Below the pieces are notes generated by a model. The model was not told where the DNA came from. It was given only the letters and a program-made list of their open reading frames with translations, and did no database searches. Shown here piece by piece: positions 23,561 through 36,231 of a DNA stretch of 64,000 bases; position 1 is the stretch's first letter; every line of letters begins with the position of its first letter. This stretch comes from Motacilla alba alba. Lineage: Eukaryota; Chordata; Aves; Passeriformes; Motacillidae. The translations under genes and the position numbers were made by a program. The stretch lies in assembly GCF_015832195.1 (NCBI RefSeq), contig NC_052032.1:4098618-4162617 (forward strand), given 5' to 3'.

Positions 23561-26500
23561 GGAAGGAAATGAAGTTTGAAGAACTCCTCTGCTACTCCTG
23601 ATGCTTTGGCTCTGACCTTCTCCTGCTCCCAGCTTATCTCCATGGAGATGCTCATTTTGCAGATTGGCTCCATCTTCTGCCAGCAGCCGCTTGTGGAGGC
23701 AGGGCCTGGGCAGGGGAGCGAGGCTGTTCCAAGGATTCAATCCCATCCTTTTCCACCCTCCAGCACTTTAAAATGGACTGTGGTGCTGATCATCCTGCAG
23801 GAAAGGTGTGGCCTGGCCACTCTGACCTTATCCAAACCCCAAAAGGGAGAATTTTAGCTGGAGTTAGAAGGGTCACTACCCCAGCAGTGACCCCCACAGT
23901 CTCAAGGACAGGTCTGCACTTTGTTTTGGTAAAGCCTGACCACATCCAGGCTCTTGCCAGAGCTGGGAGAAAGAGGGGGGTGTCTGTTCCATCCTACACC
24001 CAGGGGGATAACTCGTGTCTGCAGGAGAAATGTGCTGTGGGAGCACAGCATCCCTGCTGGGATTTGGGACACAGTGCTGCCTCCACTGCTGGAGCTGGTC
24101 ATGATGGAGGTACAAAATAATGCTCAGGAAAGGGGGGGAAAGTGAAAAAAATATATAACGATAGGTTACATCTGCAGAAGTCTCTAGAAAATGGGAAGTC
24201 CAGTACAAAAATCCTGCTCCAAATCTCATGTAGACTTTGTCTGACCTGATACCCACAAACATCTCCTGTGAGGGCTGAGGGGGACCCACACCCTCCACAC
24301 GGAAAGGAAGCATTAGCTGGACTAAGCTCAGTGCTCTCAGGAAAAGCACTTGTTAGGAAATTTCAACAAACCATTTTTCATTGAAAAATGCTGATTCTTT
24401 GAAACAGGCTTTTTGTGAGAATAAAAGGGCAATTTTTCCTCATTTTAGGAACTCTAAATATTGCAGCAGCTATAAGTGAGAAAAGAAACTAAGAAAAACC
24501 CTGCTTGAAAGTTGGTTTTTTATCCCCTTGTTTCAGGTTGTAACTTTATTATGATGAAAACCAAAAGAAAATCAAAACAAATGTTGTTAAAGAAAAAGGA
24601 AACTTTTAAGACTGCTGTAAAAATGAAATCCATTGATCTGACTAGAGGTATTTTTCCCCAGTGTTTGTTCCTACCATTTTTATTTTAACTTCAGGTACTT
24701 GAGAGAGGAAAGGGATGGAGAGATCCCAGGAGAAGGGGAGAAGGCTCAGCTGAGCCTGTGGGCCAGGCTTTGTGTCTGCAGCAGTAGCTGTGGTGAATGA
24801 CAAATTACAGCTTCTCAGGACTTTGGGTACCACAGGCAGGAATCATTTATGGGCCAAACCAGCTCCCTGGCGTGCCTGGGATCAGCTGCAGGGAGGGAAT
24901 GGGGTGCACAGGGCCCAGAGCTTGTTCCCCAGCTCAGCTGTGGGGTATCATGAAACGTGGGAGGAGGGAGAAGGTGGTGCCTGAGACTTTGCCTAAGTTT
25001 CCCCTGAATTTCAACGCCAACCCAAGTGCCAGAGCACTTGCCAGCCAGATGGCACCTTCTGAAGCTCTTTCACATTCACCCGGGCTCCAAGGGGTGAGGT
25101 GAAGCTGTCTGCAGGCAAGTGTCTCTTCCTTCTGTCCTCCGGGATTTCACAGCCCTGCAGTTCTGCTCTGGAGTGAGCTGAGAGCTCCAGGGCTCTTGCA
25201 TCTCCTTTTCTGTTGGCAAGGGCAAGTCTGAGCACTGACATGAGGCCTCCTCCTATCTGCAGAAACCTCTCTCTTTTTTTCTCAACACCATGTCTGCTTC
25301 CTTCTGCCTTGCTTATGCTGTCACATCAGCCGTCCCTCAGGGAGTTACAGCACTGTCTCATCTCTCCATCACTCCTGTGCAGTGGTTGGTGGAAGCAACA
25401 AGGACTTTCCTTGTTTATTTGTTCTGCAAAGTTTATTTGGAGATGGATTTGCTGTTGTTGTTGGTTTTTTTACAAAGACTTACAGAAGAAAGAAAGTTGG
25501 ACTTGGAAATATGCACAGCAAGGGGGAAACTTCATTTCCCATGAACTCAGCCTTTGGTGGAGTTAAGACAATGAGTAGGGAGATGAAAAAGCAGGATGTG
25601 TTTGAATCTTTAGGATACAGCTTCTCTGAGAAAAGGCTGTAAGGGGGAGTGGGGCACAACCTCAGCCCTTCTGCTGCCACTCACATCTGTCAGTCCATCT
25701 CCAAGACTGGTTCTCACTGATCACTGGGGATCAGTGAGAAGGGCTCTCATTCAGTACAAGCCAAAAATCAAACGTGTTGCTGTTGTGCCAGGAACTGTAA
25801 GCCTTGCCTGTTGCAAATCAGCTCTAGTTCTTATGATTTATGTTTTTCTGGCAATCTCTGATCCCACACAAAGCTGATAATATGGCTGCAGTCTTCAATC
25901 CCCTCTGAAGACAAAGTTGTCTCCTTTTTAATTAGCTTTTCATGTCAGGACAACATGGGCTGGCAATAAAAAACCATAGGAGAGATCCTCCTCGGTGAAA
26001 ATGTGCTGGTGATGGAGTGAGTTGAAAGAGAGGAGAGGGATGAGGAGTGAGGGGAAGGAGGGAATAAGAAGCGGGGAGATCCTAGTGAGGAGGCAGAAAA
26101 ACACAGCATTCCAGCTCTGACACTGAAGAAATGCTGGCTGGAGACCCAGCAGAAGGGACAAGCCAGCCCTTGTTAAAGGTCTCTTTGCAGGGTGATAATT
26201 CGGAAGATCAGAGCCTGGCAATGGAGCCTGGGTGGGAGCAAGAACATGTCTTCCTTCCCCTCCAAAGAGCAGAGGGAGCCACAAAACAACCATATGGAGC
26301 CGCAGCAGAGTTTGCCAGCACCTTCTGGCTCCTGAGGGTCAGAACCAGTGTAAAGGACAGAGTGAGGCACAGAGCTGTTTTCTTTTTTAATTCACATGAG
26401 GTGAACTGAACTATGTGTTTTGGAACTTGGATCTAAAATACCAGTGCTAAAAGAGGAAACCTGTGAGCAGGACCAAAGGATGGGCATTTCTGGTCAGGTT

Positions 26501-27519
26501 TAGAGAATCCAAAGGCCTCTCTGGCAATCACACTTGGGAGTGAGGGCCAGAGCTTTGTGCAAGGCTCCCTCTTTTGTTTAAAATCTTTTGAGGCCTCTTC
26601 CCTGGTGGAAGTGCTCCCTTGGGAAATGGGAGACCTTCAATGCCATTCACCAGATTGGGTGTGGAGATTGTGGAGATGTGTCCCACCAGTAAATTCTCCC
26701 TTCCAGGCAGGATCCTGGGCACTGTGCAGAAACTGGAGGCTCTCCATCCTTCCTGCTGAAGCCAGACCTGATGTGTAAAGGATGTGGGAGTGAGGGACTT
26801 CAGTGAGCCCTCCCAGGGACTGAATTACTGTAAATCATGCAGGAAAAGCAGTGACGGATTCTGGACTGTGCTCCATGAGTTCTTTATTGACTTTTTTAGC
26901 TAATTATTGTGTTAAACACCAGTGATGGAGAGGAAAGGACTCTCAGGTCCCTGGAGCACCCAGATCCCTGTGCACAATTACCTGCTGCAGTGCTGCTGGT
27001 GGTGTGGGGAGGAATTTACATTAATTTCACAGGTTTTGTGCTGAAACAAAGAGCACTGTGTGATCCATTTATCACAAACTACTCCAATTCCTATCTTAAG
27101 CAAGAGAGGAGTCAATTAGCAAATGAAAAAAGAGTGCCAAAACACTCTTTCCATTTAGATCACAAGATGGTCTGTAGTGGCACAGCATGTACATTGTTTT
27201 CCAGAATGTGGAGATCACAGGGGAAAGGAACTCATTCTGGGATTCAAGCTTAGGAAATGGACTGTTATCTTCCCGATGATCTCCCTGCTTTTGTATCTCC
27301 CTCACCAACATTTTCTGGCTTCATGGATTTGTCTGCCAAACAGATATGACAGAAAGAAATATTAGCTTTACAAATGGGGATAAAAATGACATATACTGAA
27401 AGCTAAAGCCAGTTAATGAGAAAGGATTTTCAAAATGTCACTCATCCTGTTTCCCACATTCAGTTTATATTTCTAAAAACTGATATCCCTTTTCTTCCCA
27501 TGGAAAGTCCATTTTCAAC
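23561..27519. other. Unique non-coding DNA with a perfect hairpin sequence
   Basis: No gene is recognisable. An imperfectly spaced palindrome 'catttttcattgaaaaatg' sits at 24372-24390. The purine-rich segment at 26020-26090 (GAGAGGAG-type words) is low-complexity. The 25711-25740 inverted repeat is listed separately. No CR1, LTR or RNA gene was seen. Confidence 0.5.
25711..25740. repeat. Perfect 12-bp inverted repeat, 6-base loop
   Basis: The arms are 'ttctcactgatc' (25711-25722) and 'gatcagtgagaa' (25729-25740), which are exact reverse complements around 'actggg'. The next base pair outward does not match (g and g), so the stem is limited to 12 bp. It could form a hairpin in RNA or single-stranded DNA, or be a dyad binding site. 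It is too short for a typical microRNA precursor. Confidence 0.95.
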
Positions 27520-27810
27520 TTAAACTTCCTTCCATCGACTTCTAACCAAATAATTATTAGCTTCCAAATTAATTTAACTTGTTAGTCAAATTACAGCCCC
27601 GCAAAAAGGAAACCATAAATGTATTTATGTCTTTATTTAATCTTTATTAAGACTAACAAGGCTTGAGCAAAAATGATCTCTTGACAAAGCCATTAAGAGC
27701 AGAGACAAGATCACAGGTCTGTAACTCATCTGAAAGGATACAGCAGAAAAGTCAAATGTTTGTCTTCTGGGAGGCAGAGCCAGATTATGCTGGAATTAAA
27801 GAAAAATAGA
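27520..27810. promoter_or_regulatory. Candidate AT-rich regulatory block (unverified)
   Basis: The segment is unique and AT-rich, with dense homeodomain-like words ('aataattattag', 'aaattaatttaac', 'ataaatgtatttatg') and two CpGs ('atcgac', 'cccgca'). It sits just left of a CR1 copy. Vertebrate non-coding elements often have this make-up, but so does neutral AT-rich DNA, so this is a weak call. Confidence 0.18.
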
Positions 27811-27941
27811 GCAACTGAAGGACCAATCCTGCAATGGTTTCATAATTATTCATTGCTTTTTAAAGAAAGGCAACAGGGTTTCTTGATGCTATGACTGATG
27901 GCCACATTTCAAGGCACAGAGAAATTGTGCAAGTCAGAATC

Positions 27942-28207
27942 TCAGAATGGTTTGTGTTGGAAGGGACCTTAAAGCTCATCCATTCCACCCCCTGCCATGA
28001 AAGGGGCACCTTCCACTGTCCCAGGCTGCTCCAAGCCCTGTCCAGCCTGGCCTTGGGCACTGTCAGGGATCCAGGGGCAGCCCCAGCTGCTCTGGGCACC
28101 CTGTGCCAGGGCCTGCCCAACCTCATGGGGAGGAATTTCTTCCTAATATCCAATCTTCACCTGTTCTCTGTCAGTGGGAAGCCTTTCCCCCTTGTCCTGT
28201 CACTCCA
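27942..28207 (-). mobile_element. CR1 LINE 3' end, minus strand
   Basis: The plus-strand reading is 'cagaatctcagaatgg', 'gttggaagggaccttaaag', 'ctcatccattccacccc', 'ggcaccttccactgtccc', 'cagcctggccttgggcac', 'agctgctctgggcacc' and 'cccccttgtcctgtcac'. This is a compact, clear minus-strand CR1 tail of about 265 bp, related to the copies at 7110 and 62075. No reverse transcriptase frame remains. Confidence 0.94.
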
Positions 28208-28924
28208 CACTCAGGGTTAATATTGGCTGTGCCTGTGTCAATTCCCAGCAGTTCAGGGTCCCTGGGTGATTTGGGCAATGCCAGCTGTGCCAGCAGGACC
28301 TGGTGGCCCAAGGAGGGGCACATCTCCTTGTGTGACACCAAACAGAGAAGTCCTCTGCTGTCCACTTCCCAGCAAATCACCCCCACATCCATGTCTGACA
28401 GCACCAAGCATTTCTGGAGCCACTTGGACAGAGGTGTCCAGGAAGGAAAGTGCCCCATTCCAAATCCCAGCTGGCTCCCTCATTCCTGTGTGCACAGCCT
28501 TGGCTCTGAACCTTTGACTGATGGGAGGAGCTGCCAGCTCCTCTCAAAACAGTGAAGTTGTTCTTGCACTGCAGGGACTTCCAGCCCTGTTCTCTTCCCC
28601 TGTCCTGGTGCAGACCTGGGAGGTGCCTTGTGTGAGGCCATCAGCTGAAGGGTCATAAAAGCTGCTGGTGTGAGCACAGTGCTGCACTCTGAGATGCCAT
28701 CTGCTCTGCTCCCTGTCTGCAGGGAGACATTAACACAGCCTGAGGGCTTCCCTGTGTCTGACCTCCCTTCTGCTCTCTGCACAGAAACACAGCCCTTGGG
28801 CATCTCTGCTGCCTCGGTGTAAAATGGACTCAAATCCAGGACACAACTGCAATGGAAATCAAGCAAAAGCACACAGGTTTCACCTCACCTTCAAGGGAAT
28901 CTAGATCTCTGCAGAGCTCTAGAA
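28208..28924. other. Unique non-coding DNA between CR1 and LTR
   Basis: Overlapping short open frames occur on both strands, and none has a recognisable domain. The composition is GC-richer than average for the window, with few CpGs. I see no repeat or RNA gene here. Confidence 0.5.
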
Positions 28925-29334
28925 TGTGTGGCATTCACATTCTCTGAAAAAATCCCTTCACCCAGGGTTTTTCTCCTGGGAAGCTGAGAAGCCTCAGAGA
29001 AAAGGAAAACAATAATTATCTCATTTGCTTCTCCTGTGCTGTGCTCGTGTGGAATGTGTTTGGGGATTGTTCACCCACAGGTGATTGTTCCATTGCATTC
29101 TGCTGGGAGTTGTTTTCACTCTTGGGCCAATCAGGGCCAAGCTGTGTCGGGACTCTGGAGAGAGTCACAAGTTTTCATTATTGTCTTGTAGCATTCTGTA
29201 AGTATCCTTTCTGTATTCTTTAGTATAGTTTAGTATTCTTTAATATAATATAGTAAATAAAGTAATAAATTAGCCTTCTGAGAACATGGAGTCAGAGGCA
29301 TCATTCCTGCCTTTGCTGGGCTCCCTACAATACA
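28925..29334 (+). mobile_element. Solo LTR of an ERVL-like endogenous retrovirus
   Basis: The element starts TGTGGCATTCAC near 28927 and ends near 'ctccctacaataca' (29325-29334). It carries 'ctcctgggaagctgag', 'gtggaatgtgtttgg', 'gggccaatcagggcc' (a CCAAT context), AT-rich 'ttaatataatatag' and two AATAAA signals at 29256-29261 and 29264-29269, close to the right end as expected for an LTR. No gag, pol or env frame lies on either side, so it is a solo LTR. Flanks 'tagaa' and 'tagag' could be an imperfect target duplication, but the exact ends are unsure. The sequence resembles a common songbird LTR from memory. Confidence 0.8.
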
Positions 29335-32300
29335 ATAGAGCTCCCAGAGCCTTGGCTCCTCTGCCTGACCAGACCAGCAGCAGGTTATTGCCTTGGCCAT
29401 CACAGGATCTTGTCCTCTCTGCCAGCTCTGCTGCAGGCCAGGGAGGATGGGGAGATGTGAAGGCTCTGCAGGCACACAGGGAGGGCTGGAGATCAGAAGG
29501 GATTTGGGAAAAGGACAGGCATGAGCATGGGGCTGAGGCAGCCAGGATGTTAGCACAGCCAGAGCAGCCCCTTGTGAGTCTGGCTCCTTTTTGTGCCGTG
29601 CTCTCTCTGCTGATTTTCACACTGAAAGCTCCAGCTCTGCCAGCTCTTCAGCAGTCTAATCTTTTTTCCAGTCTCAGCTCGTGCCTACTAATGTGTTTCA
29701 GGCACAGAAATTTCATTAAGGCTGCCCTGATGTCCGCAGGCTTTAGCCATGGACTTTATCATGAAGCGGGTTTCATTGCAGCCAGTAAACAAATCCCCCT
29801 CTGCTCCTGGGTGGGAGTGGAGGGCTGGGGATAGAGGAGGCACAAAGAAGGAAAAGAAGCAAAGAAAAGTCCTTTCCATTCATCCAGAGTTGATATGGAA
29901 TAGCCACCCGCATTCTCAGGAAAACAGTTGCACAGAGCTACCTTTGAACACTTTTGGAAAAAACCCTTAAACCTTCCCTAAATTTTTATTATTTTTATTC
30001 TGAATTTAAATCCAACTATGGTTTTCCAAACAGTTCTGGGCAAAAAAAAAATCTTTTCCCTCCAGCAGCAGGAGATCTGCTCCCACATGGGGTGTCCTCA
30101 GTGGAGCCTACAGAGCTCTGTGCATTCCCTGCATGGAGGGCCAGGGGTGAGAGGGAGCATCTTATTTGAGGCTAATCAGAACAGCATGCAACAAAAGGAG
30201 CAGCTGTCATCTTTTCCTTTCCCTCAGCCACTGCTTGATGGATCAATCAGATCAAAACATTTTCAGAGTCACTTTTTTGGGGAGGATTTTTGAAGTATTT
30301 TCTATTCCTCTAAAATGCTCCCATTTAGAAAGGAAATATGTAAAGCTGAGACAAGTCCTGTAGGTTTGTAACAGAAATCAAGCTCATTTTTCTCTCTGAG
30401 AGGACATACATTTGGCAATGGATGCAGCTCATCTGCAAGAGACAGAAGCTTCCTAAACATCCAGAATGAAATTCTTTCAAAATTCAGACAGCATCAAGCC
30501 AGTGAGTTCAATTTGCTCTTTGTTAGTATAATCCTGGTTGCATTTCCTTGAGGGCTGGAGCTGCAGAGCCTTGTTCAAGACCAGACAGTCCCAAAATAGA
30601 TTTTGGATGATTACTGGGAGCAGGACACACTGCTGGAGCTGTGGTCCCTCTTGCAGGCAGGAGGTCCTGAGGATTTTGTCTCTGTGTCCCACTGGAAAGC
30701 CTGGGAGCAGCTGGCTCTGGGATCACTCTCTCCTCTGGCTCTAAGCACTAAATGCTCTGGCTGTGACCCTCTGGTTATCAGGAATGCCATGGGAATGTTG
30801 GATGCAGGGATGCAGTGGGGCTTTGATGTGTTACAGCCTTTACAGGGAGAGGAGAGTGGGTTTATTGCTTGAGCTCTGCAGAGTGCCCAAGGAAGAGAGA
30901 AAAAAAAATCTCCTGTTGTCTTTTTTTGGTCAATTGTAACTCCACACCTGAGCCAGCTTACTCTGTGGTGTCCAGATTTTATCATTTAATCAAAAAATTT
31001 GCTTTATCTGCCCATCCTGTGAGCTGGGGGGGTGCTAATTTATAAACTGAAACAAGTACCTGTATTTAGCTCACACTCATTCTGCCTGTCTGGGGTGTAA
31101 GATCCCTGCAGCATTCCAGCCCTGAGCTGCCTGAAGGTGCTGATCACTCCCAGCTGGAAAACGAACACGGAGCCTGGGAGTCCTGGCTTAGGCATCCCAC
31201 TGGGAGGGAGAAAGGGCAGACAGCAGTGCAGGAGGTGCTGCTGGAGCTGGGAGTGCCCTCAGGGAGGAGATGGGATCATCCTTTGAGTCTGAGGAAAGGC
31301 AGCAGCCCAGCTGGGATGTCCCTGGTCACCCCCCTTGGCAGCAGAGGACCCTTCATGTCTGTCCAGCAGCTCTGGAGAACAGTGAATAAAATCCCTCGGG
31401 GTGCTCCAGTGCCTGATGCCTGTCACTTAAATAATGTTTGACCTTATATTCCAGTCCTTATTCCCCAGTCCTGCTCCCTGGGGGCCCACAGGGCTCCAGC
31501 CCTGCCCAGCTCTGCGTTGCCCTGCTCATACCATCAGGATTTTGCCTGGCTGATGATGCTGTGCCAGTGCAAGCTGCTGTCTGCAGGCAGGGGCCGTGTT
31601 AGCATCGATTCTTCCAGCTGCCAAGGCAGAGCAGGGATTTTCCTTGAGAAGTTTCCCCTTCACAGAATCCCCTTTTTGTGGAGTTAGAGTGATGGAAGGA
31701 GAGGAGGGATGGGGGAGAGAGGGAGGAAAGGGAAAGAAATGAGCAGAGCAGTGCTTGCTGCTGATGGGGAAGTGCCAGACAGGCTCTCCAGAGCACTGCC
31801 TAATGTGACCTACTTCAGTGGTCTGCAGAGAGGCATTTGTCTTGCAACAGTTCTTTTCGGAGGAAAACAAATGATGATCTCAAGCAGCTCCAGAGCAGGA
31901 GCCTGGTTTCCAGAGGAAACTCTGGCTTTTGCTCTGTGTTCAGCAGGGAAGGGAAGGGTCAGGGCTTACCCTGGTTTGTCATCCTCCCTTCAGCACTGCT
32001 CAGCACCACAGTGACACACACAGGGGTGCAGGATGTCTCTGGCTGTGGTGTAATCCCAGTGCAGTGACATTTTTGAGTTGCTGGAGTTTTATAATTCACA
32101 GGCCATGTGTGCATAGAGGTCTCCTCTGTCGAGGGTCTGCCCAGTGACCTCTAATCTCCTTCCAGACTAAGAAAAAGTGAAAACTCTGAGGTAGCTGGGC
32201 CAGTGGAGCGTTATTCTGTGTTTCCAGCACTCTGGGGGACCTGGACTCAGCTGGAATTTTAACAAAATCACTGTCTTTCTACCCTCTGTCCAAAAAATGC

Positions 32301-32529
32301 AGGGGCAGTGAAGTGGGTTGTCGCTGACCCACAATTTTAGGGAGATGTGAAGAGGACCCAGGACTACAGGGCTTGTATCTCAGCCTGGGGAGCAGGGTGA
32401 GGCTCTGAGAGAATCTCGATGCTCCTCAGACAGGCAAAGACTCGTGGCAGATGTCCTGGATCCAGCAGGATACGAATCCCTCCAGCTGCCAAGAGATTTT
32501 GTCAATGCCCCTGGCCAGAGATTTATTTT
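29335..32529. other. Unique non-coding DNA, no gene seen
   Basis: The open frame that begins inside the LTR and runs to 29834 has no domain and crosses the LTR boundary. Frames at 30600-31000 overlap on both strands. The only structural item is the G-rich motif at 31706-31732. No CR1 tail or RNA gene was found. Confidence 0.5.
31706..31732 (+). other. Canonical G-quadruplex motif
   Basis: Four G runs of three or more are separated by loops of 2, 5 and 6 bases (GGG, GGGGG, GGG, GGG) within a purine-only tract at about 31694-31738. That satisfies the usual G3 with 1-7-base loop rule for intramolecular quadruplex formation on the plus strand. Whether it folds or matters in cells is unknown. Confidence 0.8.
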
Positions 32530-33185
32530 AGCCTTTTAATACTTTCTGCGTAACGTTTTGTTACCCTTCTTCCTCTCTGTGTCTAATTTTTTTTTTTTTT
32601 TAATTCTCTTTTCCTGGAGCACTTTGATGTGCTCTCTGAATAGAGCTCCTTGCAGCAAATGGCATCAGCCCCACTGATAAATTAGCGATGAACTGGAGCC
32701 TGGAATTAGCTCGGGCCAGTAATTTAACCTGATACAGGGGATGTTTGCATTTGTTCTGTTCATGCACCAATAGGTAGCAGCTATCCTGGAAACCTGACAC
32801 TTGTGGGCACTGCTCTCCCCATGAAGCACCCCTGTGGCAGCCCACAGTCGCTTCCCATTTGTCTCACCCCGGGCCATGCCGGGTGAGCCAGCTCTGGCAA
32901 AACCTTTTAGGAGGGGAGGGAATGGGAAATGAAATATTTACTTTTTGTTTTCGCTTGCTGGCGGTGAAAGGATATTGATGTGGTGTAGATGGAACATTAA
33001 AATCAGAATTATGCTGGGGAATAAAATAAATAAATTTAAAAAAAAAAAAAGGCAGGCATAAATTAGCAGTGTTTGCTTGCTCTGTGGCTGAGGGCAGTCT
33101 GCATTACACCAGTGCCATATAACACACCAGGATGTGCTTGGGAGCTGCTGGGCCATAAATCACAGGTGGCATTTAAACGGACAGG
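32530..33185. promoter_or_regulatory. Candidate conserved regulatory region (unverified)
   Basis: This unique segment holds many undecayed CpGs in an AT-rich setting: 'gcgtaacg', 'ttagcgatg', 'gctcgggcc', 'agtcgctt', 'ccccgggcc', 'gccgggtg', 'ttcgcttgctggcgg' and 'taaacgg'. It also has homeobox-like words ('taaattagcgatg', 'ggccataaatcacag'). A T15 run (32587-32601) and an A13 run (33038-33050) lie inside. No repeat family is recognised. I infer a possible enhancer cluster, but an untranslated exon cannot be excluded. Confidence 0.27.
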
Positions 33186-36100
33186 AGGAAAGGCCACACA
33201 AGATGGATGGGTGTCCGAGGAGGGGACTGTCCAAGGGGCAGCTGTAAACACGTCAGGAGGCGAGGCAGGAGGGGGAGAGAGGGTTTTGAGGACTGGGGGC
33301 AGAGGTGACTGCTGGCAGGGTGAGCCAGGGGAGAAGCTGACCTCCAATCCCTCAGCTTTTCAGGAGTACAGGCTGAGGATGGCAGCCCTGTTTTGCCACA
33401 CTTCAAGATTTTTAAATTACCTCTACGTTTTTCCCCCCTGTGAAACAGCAAAATGTTGTAGTATTCATTTTTCACTAAAAAGGTCAAGTTTTCGATTCTG
33501 CTTTCTCCTTCTGACATGAGCTGACCAGAAAACCCAAGGCTTCCACACTTTTACAGGATATCTTCATCCTATCCAAGGTGTCGATACAAAATCCTTTCCC
33601 TAAAAGAGTCTGCCAGAAACTCTCAGTGATGAGGTTCATGCCTCGTGCCAACCCAGGATGACAGCCTGTGATCTTGAGAGGTGCCAGATTCACCCCAAAG
33701 GGGAGAGAGGCCTTTTCTTCACCTCAACCTCTGTGTGGGACACGGAGATGATGTTGCTGTGACTCCAAGCACTGTAGGACTCCAGGGGCTCTGCTCAAGG
33801 AGGCCTCTTGACTTTAGCAGGATTATTTCAGGAACAATGTTGTGAAATCACTCTCAGCTTTCCACCCCCTGCATATCACAGTTCAAATGTGCCCGCAGCC
33901 AAGGGAGAAAGCCCTTGTGTGACGGCAGCTTTTTGCAATGTTTCACTGTGCTCTACAAACTGCCACTGAAAGGTTACTGATTTTTCTGGCATGGTCACCA
34001 CGCACTTTCTCACACTTCCAATAACAAGAGAACAACAAGGGCACTTGCTCTTTAGTGAAGTGCTGCAGTCGTGCTCCTTAGAAAGAGGGCCTGAAAAAAG
34101 GAGTGTGATTCAAGTCAGGCTTAGGATCAATAAACAGACTTAGGGTCAGGGCTGGAGTAAAACTGGGGGATGGAGAAGGCAGGAAAATCTCAAGGAGAAG
34201 GGATCCAAGGACAAGGACAGATGGTTGCTCAGAAGAAAAGTGAGGCCTTTTGGCCGAGCTGGTGGGTGGGTGGTGATGAAACAGGCTCAGGACAGGGATG
34301 GCCAAAGTGCTCCAAGTCAGGACTGGAAGTGTTAATTCTGTTTGGGAAAAAGCTTAATCCTGGCAGCTGGCAGCCTAGAGTGTCTCAAACTCCAGCACAG
34401 CTCTTGGCTCTGAGGTTTCCCTCCCGTAGGAACACAAGTCCCCTGCTGCAGAGGCAGATGCACGGGAGCCTGTTCCAAGAGTCAGGACAAAGCAAGGGAT
34501 GTGTCACAGCACCAGAGGGCCCTGACTCTCTGCACAGGGAAAGGCAGAACTGCTTCAGAGAGAGACTAATTCATCAGTAAAACATTAATTATCCTGATGA
34601 CTCCATTCATTAACCTCTGAAGTGAGAGGAACTGGTCCCTCTCCCACTCTGGAGAATTTTAGCCCCTCCCAGCTTCAGCACAGGAGTCCCACTTCAGAAA
34701 TATAGATACATGAACCTGTTAAAAATGGGGCAGTCGGGGGAGCAAATATCCCACAAGGGCCAAAATCCCCCACAGGCACCAGTGCAACACCATTAATGTC
34801 AGCAGATCTCCCTTCCCCAAACACTTCTGACTCCAGGTGTGAGCATCAGGCTTGCTCTCCAGCAGCTGTGCTTGTGATTCCCCAGTTGTACTCTACCAAA
34901 AAGAAAATCCCATCTTTTGGCCAGCAGAATATATGGATCAGTCCCACTGGGACTGCAAATAATGTTCTGTTTAGGAGTTGGTCTGAAGAAAGGCTTAATT
35001 ATGTGCACAAATATTGCTTTGGCAAGGAGCTCATGCTGTGAAGGCAGTTGATGTGTATGAGCTGATCCTGCAGTTCCCCCTGTGTTGGTAACGGCCTGCA
35101 TCTGTCAGATAAATTATCTTGGAAGCCTGGAAATGGATGGAAACTCCTCTTTTTCATAGAGGCTCTGGTCCTGCTCCTGCTCTGACACTGGCTCCCAGCT
35201 CATCCTGTCTCCTCTCTGCCTGGGTTTGCTTCCATGCAAACTGCTTTATGGTCTATTAATTAGAAGTGCTGCATGAGAGCTGGAAACCAACATTATTTCT
35301 GGGATGGAGCCCACCTCTGCCCTTGGGACACTCCATGGCTGCTTCTGAAGCCGTGTGCTGATTAAATTCAGCTTCATGGTGTGTTCAAGTCATGAACCAA
35401 TGCAGCCTGCAGCTCCAGGGGTCCCTATAAGGCATTTCCAGCAGGGGCTGACACTTCATGCTTTACTCTGAGCCCCTCACACGTGTATAGGAGCCTCTCC
35501 CAGGCTCTTCCAATGCAGCAGAGTCTGTGTGATCCCTTCTTGGACATCAGTGTCTCCTGCACACCTGGGATCTCCTGGGCTGGATTCTTTCTCTGTTGAG
35601 TGCCAGGATCCCCTGCCACCTCTGCCTGCCTTGCTGGATTGCTGTCGAGTCAGTGGATCTATGACAGATCTCTCCTAAGTGCTGGATCTGAACTGGATCC
35701 ATCCTGGATTTAAGAAGCTTTCCAGAAGCCTTAGCAGAGCCATTCCAGAGTCCAATAATTTTATTTTTAAAAAGCTTTCAATTTCTTTTGACAGGGCTGG
35801 AGTGTTTAAAGATGGCAAAGTGAAGGAGATAAATAGATTATTGATCAGACAGGCTTGTAATTCCTTAGTGAATTGGATTTAGCTCCCTCACTGAGATCAG
35901 GTCTCTGCCATAAATCTCCCAATGAATCAATAGGGTGGAGAGTGCCTGGTGAGCAGGATTTTGTTTGTTACCATGGCCACAGGAAGGCACTGGGAGCAGG
36001 TGTCCCATGGGAGTGGAGGGCAGGAACCTGGATCCACACATTTCTGCTGAGGCAGCCTTGGCACAGCCTTACCCTGGTGCTCCAACACAGCAACTGCTCC

Positions 36101-36231
36101 CAGGACTGCACACGTGGCCTGCCTGTGCCATGTGGAGGCAATTCCAGGTGCAGTCAGTGCTGCCACAAGTTATCCTGGCTGTGGGAGGCGGCCTGAGGGA
36201 AGAAAGCTGGGGAATGCCTTGGGAGACAACA
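33186..36231. other. Unique non-coding DNA, no gene seen
   Basis: No coding exon, CR1 tail or RNA gene is recognised. AT-rich patches with TAAT words occur at 34565-34615 ('aaacattaattatcctgatg') and 35790-35935 ('gataaatagattattgatc'). Both could be regulatory, but neither keeps CpGs. The open frames at 35873-36240 overlap on both strands. Confidence 0.5.

Noticed and set aside
29286..29834. 182-codon open frame on the plus strand
   Set aside because: It starts inside an LTR, crosses its boundary, has no domain and is overlapped by opposite-strand frames.
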